Origin: Apodemus sylvaticus
Lineage: Eukaryota > Chordata > Mammalia > Rodentia > Muridae
Direction: 5' to 3'
DNA: 64,000 bases
NCBI RefSeq assembly: GCF_947179515.1
Contig: NC_067476.1
Coordinates: forward strand, 53,043,383 to 53,107,382
The notes under the pieces were generated by a model. It saw only the letters and a list, made by a program, of their open reading frames with translations. It was not told where the DNA came from and searched no databases. The position numbers and the translations under genes were made by a program. Shown one piece after another: positions 55,853 through 64,000 of this stretch. Within the stretch, counting starts at the first letter, position 1; each line of letters starts with the position of its first letter.

Positions 55853-56172
55853 TTATAGTTTAAATCTGAAGTGTCACCTACAGGTTCATGTTTTGGACAC
55901 CTGTCCCCAGCTAGGGGCTCCATTTTGGAAGGCTGTGGAACCTCGATGAGGCAAAGCATGGCTGACTGACGTTCACCTTTGAAGGTTATACCCAACCCCT
56001 GGTTCTGGCTCCCTGCTTCCTGCCTGCCACATACGGAGTCTCTACCATATCATCCCCCGGCCATTCCTCGCCTTCTCCTCTACAGCAGACTAAAATTCTA
56101 GAAACTCTGAGCCAAAAGAAACACTTCCTCCCCTGTCTTGTTTCTGTCAAGTATGTTGTTACTGTAGCTAAT
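55853..56172 (+). mobile_element. MaLR LTR (ORR1/MLT-like)
   Basis: TATAGTTTAAATCTGAAGTG, CAGGTTCATGTTTTGGACACC, GTCCCCAGCTAGGGGCTCC, TTTGGAAGGCTGTGGAACC, TTTGAAGGTTATACCCAACC, GAGCCAAAAGAAACACTTCC and GTTGTTACTGTAGC follow the LTR from near its 5' end to its 3' end. No internal sequence. Confidence 0.75.
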
Positions 56173-56226
56173 AATGATAATAATAATGATGATGATGATG
56201 ATGATAATAATAATAATAATAATAAA
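56172..56226. repeat. (AAT)n/(GAT)n trinucleotide tract
   Basis: AATGATAAT..., six GAT units, then seven AAT units. It directly follows the LTR end. Confidence 0.93.
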
Positions 56227-56535
56227 TAGGATACCTAATTTGTCAAAATGTTTATTTCTCACCAACTAGAATGCATGTATAATTCCAAGCCTCCAGTGTA
56301 CTAGTCAGTCATTAATTGTCAGGAGCAGTGTGAAGGTGGAAATGGTGGTGGGCCAGGGCAGGGTTCTATAGGGTTCCCACATGGTGCAGATCTCATTAAA
56401 CTGTAGTGTGATGTAGGCTGGGAGTGTGAGCATGGACCTGGAGCAAACTGCATGTGTATCCTGGGGTCTCTTCCTTGCGGATACAAACCATTTCTCATTG
56501 CTCTTGTTGATTAGGATTGAAGAGAATGCATAGTG

Positions 56536-56675
56536 CTAGGTGGGAATGCATACAGCAGCACTCAGAAGACAGAGGCAAGAGGATTAGAAGTTTGAAGTTA
56601 TCCTCAGCTACATGGTGAGTTTGAGGCCAATCTGGGCTACCTGAGCTCCTGTGTCAAAAGAAATAAAAAAAAAAA
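56536..56675 (+). mobile_element. Old B1-like SINE
   Basis: GCTAGGTGGGAATGCATAC, AAGACAGAGGCAAGAGG, TGAGTTTGAGGCCAATCTGGG and CTGAGCTCCTGTGTC follow a B1F-like body that ends in an A13 tail, from which the GAAA tract appears to have grown. Confidence 0.65.
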
Positions 56676-56681
56676 AAGAAA

Positions 56682-56777
<96 letters not shown>

Positions 56778-56908
56778 AAGAAAGAAAGAAAGAAAGAAGG
56801 AAGCAAGGAAGGAAGGAAGGAAAGAAAGAACGGAAAGAAGAAAAAGAAAAGAAGGAAAGAGAAGGAAGGGAGAAAGGAAGGAAGGAAGGAAGAAAGAAAG
56901 AGAGAGAG

Positions 56909-57002
<94 letters not shown>

Positions 57003-57007
57003 GAAAG
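56676..57007. repeat. Long (GAAA)n/(GA)n/(GGAA)n purine tract
   Basis: About 330 bp of GAAA units with GA (56748-56772) and GGAA blocks. Only two pyrimidines, both C (56804 and 56831), interrupt it; 56832-57007 is pure purine for 176 bases. It yields Lys-Glu repeat frames (plus) and Phe-Leu-Ser frames (minus) that are not genes. Confidence 0.98.
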
Positions 57008-58564
57008 CATTCACCAAATCACTGACCACATACCACATACCTCTGCATGGGCAAAGATCATATTACATTTAATACGGAGGCTTCAAATGAGGGCCCTTCT
57101 CGTTGGAATTTTCAGTAGCTTCCTGTCAGGTTTCAGGAATACTAGGTTTTCCAGGACTTAGACTGATGGATTAAACATCTAACAAGGACCACCTCATCTC
57201 TAGCTCTCTAATCTTTAAGGGTAACCCTAATACTCAACATGCTTCATAGACTATGTTGTTTTTAACTTATGATCTTGTCTGTGGTAGAGTCAGGAAAGAG
57301 AAGGTAGTTTGGGAAGATTCCACTGGGTCTTTCCTATCACAGAACCTCTAACACTTATCGTAAGACCCAATGATGTGAGTTGTGCCAGCTACCAAATATC
57401 TCAGTTATATCAAGAACTGGGCAAGGACATGGGACAGGCCCTAAAGTCCATTCCACAAATCGTGATCCAGACCTTGACCAGGCTCCGGGTAGACTCTACA
57501 TATTTCTCTAAGTGGAAGAGGACTGAGGTAAGCATTGAACTGTGTCTAATAGCACCTGCCTGGAATGTTTCTATTCTTGCTACCCCATTGCCAAGTTACC
57601 AAAGTAAATGTTATATGCATCATTGGGACAGCCCTGGAAAAATAATTACCATTTATACTTCTTATGGTGGTGTGGTTCCCCCCACCCCTTGCTGAGGGAA
57701 TCCCCAGATTTCTCCCCAGTCAATGGACTCTAGGATGAAAGATTAACTCAGACTCCAAAAGCTCACCAAGGATCATGACTGTTTGGGGGTGGGGGGGACA
57801 GATAGTTTCCTTTCCTTGATCTTCCACTTAACGTATTTGAGAGCGTAAGTAAGTAGCATCACTTTTGCTTGTCCATTTATATTTCCACACTTTCTTTATC
57901 TGCTTCACTATACGCTGAAGGTAGAAGTGCCCAAAGCTATATTGTCACCAATTATCTTTGCAATAATTGCTTCCATAAATATCTGAGCTTTTGGAGACAT
58001 CAACTCAGATGTCTCCAGTGTATCTATCCCTCAACACCTCTATTTCCCAAGAAGGTTCTAAGGACATTCCTGACCTTGACATAGGCAGGGCTGACTTGGT
58101 TGGGAGATTTCTCTTCAGAATTTGGTAACTCTTGAGGATTATATCTTAGGGGTGGTTCCAAGCTTTCTCTGTTCCCATATTTGAGTTGAGAGTTCTAAAC
58201 TGGTGCAGGCTGGCTGTTCTGTCCATTCAGTAATGGTATGCGTATGTCTAAGGCACATGGGTATAACCTTGGTAAGATGAGTGATATGGTGTAGGCTGAC
58301 TAGATGTATCTGCCCAAAGCTCAGATACTACAATTCTAACCCTTGACATGATGCTGTTAAGAGGTCAGACCTTTATGAGGTGATCAAAGCAGGAAGAAAG
58401 GATTCTTAGGAATTGGTTTAGGTCCTACAGGAGAGGTCACAGAGCCATCTGTCCTCTTCCAACATGAGGACATACTGGGAAGACCACTGTCTATGAAGCA
58501 GGAAGCACCACTCACCAAGCAGAATCTGCCAGTACCTTGATCTTGGACTTCTGAGGCTCTTGAG
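57008..58564. other. Unassigned sequence
   Basis: No repeat family recognised. A 128-codon plus frame at 57309-57695 starts near AGTTTGGGAAG and has no domain I recognise; it could be a decayed retroelement or chance. G-rich run at 57785-57799. Confidence 0.4.
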
Positions 58565-58785
58565 CAGTGGTTCTCAAACTTCCTAATGCTGGCACCCTTA
58601 AATACAGTTCCTCATGTTATGGTGACTCTCAACCATAAAATTACTGCCATTGCTACTTCATAACTTCAGTGTTGCTACTATTATGAATCATAGTGTAAAT
58701 ATATGCTTTCTGGTGATCTTGGGCCACCTTTGTGAAATACTCAATCAGCACCCCCGGATTGTGACTCACAGGTTGAGAACCACTG
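58565..58785 (-). mobile_element. URR1-like hAT relic, antisense
   Basis: CAGTGGTTCTCAAACTTCC at the left and GGTTGAGAACCACTG at the right form the terminal inverted repeats. The body reads as the complement of the copies at 5189 and 42053. The 8-bp flanks CTCTTGAG and CTTTAGAA agree at 5 of 8 positions. Confidence 0.85.
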
Positions 58786-59869
58786 CTTTAGAACCATGAA
58801 AAGCTAATGTCTGATGTTGGAGCTACAGTCTATGTACGTTTATATGTATATGTGTATACATATATGTTTATATACATTATCTTTTTTATAGTTACCCTAA
58901 GGAGCTATGATAGCTGTCTATACTTGGGACAACTTCTCAGGAGCTGCTGGTCAAGAATATCTGCACACAGCACCCCTGGCCACCCAGAGCATCACATGCT
59001 CTCCACAGAAGGAGACTTGAGTGGAGGGGTTAGTCCATCGCATCTGCCTCAACAGTCTTCTTTCCTTAAACTCATCTTCACCATCTGGGACATGAAGTAA
59101 ATAATAAAAGGATACGCACGGGTGTCATGGTTTGTGTTTTGAGTCTCGGGCACCTAAAAGCATTTACAAATACACTGAAGAAGTCTTGCTACAAAAATCA
59201 TTAGTGCTTAAACCACATGGGATGTGTGCATCATGAGAGTACACAGGCTTTAGGATGGCCTTGATGCTAAGTACACTATGTGGCCGTTGCTTAGCCTTTG
59301 GTCTTACCGTCTCCTGTGGCACCTCATCTCAAGACCCAAGCTTGCTTCCATTTAACCCTGACCAGACAGAGAGGCTTTGCAGGCTGTGGCAGCATTCTTC
59401 TAACAATATGCTTTTTTTTTTCAATTGCTGAAAGATGATTTTTTTTCCTTTCTTCTCCTAGTTCTTCCCCACCTCCTCTCTCATCTGCATCGTCCCCTTT
59501 CTGTCTCTCATTGGACAACAGGCTTCATGGACTAGAATAGAATAGAACACAATAGAATGATAAAAACAAATCTAAAAGTTTGAATTGGACAAAAAACAAA
59601 AACAAACAAACAAACAAACAAACAAAACACAGAAGGGAAAGAACCGGAGAGGAGGCCTGAGAAACAGAGGCCCACCTGTTCACACACATAAGAGCCCCAC
59701 AAAGAACAGTAAACTGGAAGCAGTAATGTGCATGCAAAGGACCTGTAGGATGAAAACATTAAAGGAAAGAAAAAAACATAGATAAATCATGAAAATAAAA
59801 GATAACAAGATTTTTTAAAAAAAGGGAAGAACACTAACCCAACATTATAAGACGGGGAATTTCCAAAGA
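58786..59869. other. Unassigned sequence with (AAAC)n
   Basis: No gene recognised. An imperfect TA-rich stretch is at 58836-58882, T runs occur near 59410-59455, and (AAAC)n lies at 59591-59628. Confidence 0.45.
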
Positions 59870-60035
59870 TGTCGTCTTAGCTAGGGTTTTATTGCTGTGA
59901 AGAGACACGGTGACCACGGCAACACTTACAAAGAACAACATTTAATTGGGACAAGCTTAGTTTCCGATGTTTAATCCATTATCATCATGGTGGGAAACAT
60001 GACAGCATGCAGGCAGACATGGTGCTGGAGTTGAA
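59870..60035 (-). mobile_element. ORR1-type MaLR LTR fragment, antisense
   Basis: GTCTTAGCTAGGGTTTTATTG, CTGTGAAGAGACACGGTGACC, CATTTAATTGGGACAAGC, CCATTATCATCATGGTGGG and CAGGCAGACATGGTGCTGG follow the complement of an ORR1 LTR 3' half. It breaks off where the next element begins. Confidence 0.85.
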
Positions 60036-60044
60036 GGTAGGCGA

Positions 60045-60420
60045 GTGGGAAGGCTAGAGGGGTGAGGGGAGTAGACCCCTTTAGACTACCTCCTGCTGAT
60101 TAGGGGCCTTGGGTTCCTTCAGACAAGTCCAATTTCTTCTCATCCCTGACAAACCACAGCAACACCAGCCAGGAGCAGCAGGGGGAGCAGGGGGAGCAGC
60201 AGGAGCAGCAGCTGCCACAGACCCTCTCAGGACTCTCCCATTTATACCCTCTCCAGAGTCCCCAGAATTAAACTCTGAGGCTGGAGAAAATCACGCCCCT
60301 CCTAGAGCACGAGACAATCATAGTCAGCAGCTACGGACAATCTGAAGCACCCCGCATCTCACACCTTTAAGACAAAAACATATTTACATAACATAACTGG
60401 GATTTTAAAGAAACCAAAAT
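60045..60420 (-). mobile_element. Probable ERV LTR with TATA-like box, antisense
   Basis: On the minus strand: TTAAAGGTGTGAGATGCGGGG, CTCTAGGAGGGGCGTG, then GAGGGTATAAATGGGAG (TATA box), then a CTGCTG-rich stretch from the imperfect GGAGCAGCA repeat (60174-60215), then R/U5-like sequence toward 60045. The layout suggests an LTR promoter reading to the left. The family was not identified, and the 78-codon plus frame at 60109 is an antisense shadow. Confidence 0.5.
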
Positions 60421-61949
60421 TGTCACTACAGAGACCATCAAGATACTTGTCATAAATGACACATCAGTTACCTGGCCCCACAGTGGACAGCAAAGTGTGT
60501 CTGCACTTTCCTTGAAAACACATCTTTCTCCCTGTGGAGGAACAAGGCAGCTGTCAGGGTGAGCCATTCCAGATACCCCAGCAGTCTGAGAGTGCCATGA
60601 ACAGGAGAGGATATGGAAGGTGGGCCAGTGTCCCCTTCTAGTTCAAGCATCCTTAGCCCCAGAGGGCACCTACACTGTATGAAGTGTTCACATAACATAA
60701 CTAGCCCACGATGTGACTTAGGGGAGCAATGCTGTTTCCAGGAGAGGTAGGCGTTCATTTACCTTAGTTTGACATTACTTATGAGGAATTGGTCAAGCAC
60801 AAATGATTGTCATGGTGCATGTTGGCATCAGGCCCACCCCTCCCCCATCCCATCAGTCTGCTTAGGACAGCTCCACGGGATCTCATTCCCCTCCTAGGCT
60901 CAGATGAGTATCCCAGCCATGGTCTACTCAAGCTGCTCAAAGATCCTTCACCAAAATTGCCATACTTTGTTCTTATTTCTGTCCCTGAAGATCTCAGAAA
61001 TAAATGTCAATTTCTTTCTAACATTAGGTCCTGGGTGAAAATGACCTTCTCACTGCCCTTCACTCCAAAGTTCAGAGATGGTAAAATTTTTAATCAGTCT
61101 CTCATCCCGGTAATGTCATTATCCGAAGCTATTACTTTCTTGTTTCACAGAATCCTTTATTGTTCCAGTTATAGTATGTACATTTCTATAACTCATGCAT
61201 AATATTTATGACAGGAGTCATTTGCAGATACAATGAAAAAACATATAAATATATGAGTAGAAGATTATAGGGTAATGGGTGTAATCTGATAGTTTTAATG
61301 TATCGTGCAGCATTTTTCAATATTGGCACATGATATAATGTATATTTTTATGAGTTCTTGACAGCATTTAAGTATGTTTCTGACACTACACTTCAAGTTG
61401 TTTAATGTGTTTATTAATTCTGTATTTGATTTGTTCTGTATTTGAGAGTTGATTTTCTGTATTTGAGAAAATATTCTTTGCTATGTGAAGCTTGTACCCC
61501 CAAATGGCCTATTTTTTTAATCGTTGTTGAGACATTAATTTGAAAGTATTTTCTAATCCTATTTTTTAATTCTATTTTGAGATGTTAATTTGAAAGAGTG
61601 TTTATAGCCAAAAAATGTCAGACTCTACAAATCAACAGGTTTCTACTACAGACTTCCCAATGCATTTAAGGTAGTAAAGTGTATTTTGGAAGGAGGCCGC
61701 CCTTTTTGAATTTTTTCAGTCAAACACCTATTTATGTTTGCGAGATGATGCTCAATGAAATATAATTTAGGAAAGACTAGCCTGGACCTAGCTGATAGAC
61801 ATTCTATATTCTAACTGAGGAAATATGCTAAAACTAATTTTAAAAGAGGAAAGACAGAGGGTATGTATAGACTTAGATTTTTCAAAAACCTACTTTAATA
61901 AATGTTCTTAAATGCTTCAACCTCCCTTAAAACCCAATGACTAAAAGTA
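60421..61949. other. Unassigned, AT-rich toward the right
   Basis: No gene recognised. 61200-61640 is strongly AT-rich, with three CTGTATTTGA words (61420, 61437, 61457) and two related 36-bp segments 50 bp apart (61511 and 61561). A 131-codon frame at 60807-61202 lacks known domains. Confidence 0.4.
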
Positions 61950-62560
61950 GAGGAGGAAGATGGCTAATAGGACAAGGGGACGTGGGCCTGTTTAGAAGTA
62001 GTTTGGGGATAAGTTCCAATCTTCATTGTCATCAGCCCAGTCCACTAGCAAGATACAAAACATCAATCAGTACCAGTGACTCAATCCAGAAGAAACCACA
62101 AGGCTCTGAACCCACACCACATGCGTCCTCGGAAGCAGGAAGAAGCATCTGGAGCACCATGAGAAGTTCTTTAGTGTGTTTCTCTCTATGAAGTCAAGAC
62201 AAGTGAAAATCAGTGAAGAAAGCAAGGCAAACCAATGCCAGAGTGTCCTCAGCAAAGACCAGCCCCAGTGAAGACCAACAAAGAGTGACAAGGCAAACCA
62301 ATGCAAAGACCACAAAGAGTGACAAGGCAAACCAATGCAAGAGCTTGTCCACTGTCTGTCAGGTTATACTTATACTCTTTCCAAACATCACATGTCCCTC
62401 AAGTGTCCACTCAGCAAATCACATGCCCTTTCACCAGACAGCTTTCAGAAAAATACAGTGTCTGTTCTCAGCAACGCATCCTCTCATGTGTCTGTTTCAA
62501 CAAAAGGTATTCATTTTAAATGTATCTGCTAGCCTTTCTCTGTTAGGTTCTCACCTGTCA
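61950..62560. mobile_element. ERV-related dispersed repeat, second copy
   Basis: GGACAAGGGGACGTGG, TGTTTAGAAGTAGTTTGGGG, ATCACATGTCCCTCAAGTG and GTGTCTGTTTCAACAAAAG recur from 37990-38540 in the same order and orientation. It contains a 29-bp segment duplicated at 62278-62306 and 62312-62340 (CAAAGAGTGACAAGGCAAAC core). Family unassigned, no coding capacity. Confidence 0.45.
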
Positions 62561-62900
62561 CATGTCTTTAGGCAGTACTGCTCCTAAGGCAGTTGTATCA
62601 GCACCTGGGATAAAGCAGTGATGTATGGGAAAGGAATAGGGAACAAACATGAGAGACTGCTTTAACCGATTTCTTTTGATGCTAAAAGTGATATACAAGG
62701 TAGGATGGAGGATAGTTCAGTCAGTAAGTGTTTGCATAAGTTTGTTTTGTGGTGGTTCAGCATTGAATAACCTTTCAAGAGGTTCATCCCTTAGAAGAAT
62801 GAATCTCCCTCAGCAGTTATTAGTTGCCTATACACTTTCCTCTAGAGATGGGACCTTTTAGGACTCAACAGGCTCTATTTATATATGTATGTGTGTTCAC

Positions 62901-63195
62901 TGTGGTGGTTTCAATATGCGTGGACCATGGGACATGGCACTATTAGGAGGTGTGGCAATGTCAGAGGAAGTGTGTCACTGCGTAGGCAGGTTTTGAGGCC
63001 TCATGTGCTCAAGCTCTGCCCAGTGAAGAAGAGACCCTCCTCCTGGCTGCCTGCAGAAGACAGTCTCCTGCTGCTGCCTGTGAATCAAAATGTAGAACTC
63101 TTGGCTCTTCCAGCTCCATGTCTGCCTGCATGCTGCCATGATTCCCACCATGATAATGGACTGAACTTCTGAAACTGTAAGACAGGCCCAATCAT
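62901..63195 (+). mobile_element. ORR1-type MaLR LTR, sense, 3' truncated
   Basis: It begins TGTGGTGGTTTCAATATGCG and continues CACTATTAGGAGGTGTGGC, GAAGTGTGTCACTGCG, CAAAATGTAGAACTC, CCATGTCTGCCTGCATG and GATAATGGACTGAAC. It breaks off after CTGTAAGACAGGCCCAATC, losing the 3' R-U5 end. Confidence 0.88.
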
Positions 63196-63235
63196 ATATG
63201 AGACTCTTAAAAAGTAAATAAATATTTTTTAAAAG

Positions 63236-63435
63236 CAGGTACATTGATGCATGCCTTTAACCCTGTAACTGGAAAGATGGAGACAGAGAAGTACTGGGGC
63301 TCACTGCCCAGTTAATATAGTCAAGTTGGTGAGATCCAGATTCAGTGAAAAAACCCTGGTTCAAAATATAGGCTGGAAAGCAATAGGGGAAGAAACCTAA
63401 GATTATCCTCTGGCCTCAACACACACACACACACA
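63236..63435 (+). mobile_element. RSINE1/B4-type SINE
   Basis: GCAGGTACATTGATGCATGCC, GGGGCTCACTGCCCAG, TTGGTGAGATCCAGATTCAG, AATATAGGCTGGAAAGC and TATCCTCTGGCCTCAAC follow RSINE1, ending in a CA run. Confidence 0.7.

Positions 63436-63481
<46 letters not shown>
63418..63481. repeat. (CA)n(TA)n microsatellite
   Basis: CACACA run followed by about 20 TA units; compound and unstable, at the 3' end of the RSINE1. Confidence 0.96.
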
Positions 63482-63484
<3 letters not shown>

Positions 63485-63536
63485 ACATACATACACAGTA
63501 TCTTATATAAATATTTTATTTATTTATTTAGGATTT

Positions 63537-63645
63537 TTGAGACAAGATTATTATTATTATTATATCCCTGGCTGGCCTAGAACTCACTATGCAGACTAGG
63601 ATGGCCTCAACTGAGTGCTAGAATTGTACCACTACAACAGACTCA
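63537..63645 (-). mobile_element. Old B1 fragment, antisense, with (TTA)n
   Basis: TTGAGACAAGATTATTATTATT, CCCTGGCTGGCCTAGAACTC and CTATGCAGACTAGGATGGCC are the B1 complement; four TTA units have grown within it. Confidence 0.7.
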
Positions 63646-64000
63646 TAAATACCTTTTATTTACAGAAAAATTATGAGTATTTTCTCCACTTAGGAATTTG
63701 CTAATGAGTGAAGATTATCATAAAACAATTTTAAAGGCTGCTAAATAGATTTGGAGCAATGTCTAGGCATTGTTTTAATAACCCTGGATGCATTTCATTT
63801 TTCAAGACTTCATGTAATCCGGCTTTGTTCTTGCTTGCTGTTTCTTTGGTGCTTACACGTTGCACACACAGAGCCCCGAGACCTCAGCGGAGCTGGTATC
63901 CAGCTCTTTATTCACCTCTTGAGAAGTTCCAGAGCAGCTGAAGTTCTTGGGAAAAGAGGTGAGATGGCTCTTCAGACCGTTGGCTTCATTCCTATATACA
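63646..64000. other. Unassigned sequence to window end
   Basis: No gene or repeat family recognised. Confidence 0.4.

Noticed and set aside
56637..57038. Lys-Glu and Phe-Leu-Ser repeat frames of 118-133 codons
   Set aside because: Translations of the GAAA purine tract.
60109..60345. Gly/Ala-rich plus-strand frame
   Set aside because: It reads through an LTR-like block antisense to its TATA box and through an imperfect GGAGCAGCA repeat.
63440..63481. TA run as a replication or promoter element
   Set aside because: A plain compound CA/TA microsatellite at a SINE 3' end explains it.

Overview
This window looks like murine (mouse-like) nuclear DNA with no convincing protein-coding gene. The evidence is the mix of interspersed repeats: B1 and B2 SINEs with intact target-site duplications, B3/B4/RSINE1 and ID-type SINEs, MT/MTE/ORR1-type MaLR LTRs, URR1-type hAT elements, an Lx-type L1 3' end, plus ancient MIR, L2 and L1M relics. 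Base composition is ordinary for intronic or intergenic mammalian DNA. No long ORF, spliced-gene structure, tRNA, rRNA, snRNA, CpG island or CRISPR array could be supported. It could be a large intron or a gene desert; the sequence alone does not decide. Repeat family names are from memory of the consensus sequences, not from a database search.

Layout. 1-9.7 kb: unique sequence with B1/ID relics, three B2 copies (2006, 6564, 7331) with perfect target duplications, a URR1 element (5189) and old MaLR LTRs. 9.7-17.4 kb: MIR relics, two antisense MT-type LTRs (11256, 15964), an unassigned GC-rich repeat (12961-13810), and B3, B4 and B1 copies. 17.4-19.8 kb: an RSINE1, then a decayed sense-strand L1 3' end split by a hexanucleotide microsatellite, then a B3. 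19.8-26.5 kb: mostly unassigned sequence, a candidate place for conserved non-coding elements. 26.5-31.2 kb: layered transposons, with two ancient antisense L1 elements broken up by microsatellites, B3 and ID SINEs and LTRs. 32-35.5 kb: a young B1 and two sense MaLR LTRs. 36.9-39.3 kb: purine-rich DNA, URR1, an antisense beta-type ERV LTR with an adjoining purine tract, ERV-like sequence, and a gammaretrovirus-like LTR. 39.3-49.6 kb: mostly unassigned. 49.6-50.1 kb: a 29-bp minisatellite of exactly 16 units. 50.3-57 kb: SINE clusters, two more MaLR LTRs, and a very long GAAA tract. 57-64 kb: unassigned sequence, an antisense URR1, ORR1 LTR pieces in both orientations, an unassigned LTR with a TATA-like box, and a second copy of the ERV-like sequence seen near 38 kb.

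How it works together: no pathway is encoded here. The interest lies in insertion order (young SINEs inside old SINEs and LTRs, LTRs inside ancient L1), the minisatellite that stays open in all three antisense frames, a strong short hairpin, two full CRE palindromes, and several AT-rich homeodomain-motif clusters that may be enhancers. I found nothing that supports a previously undescribed biological system.
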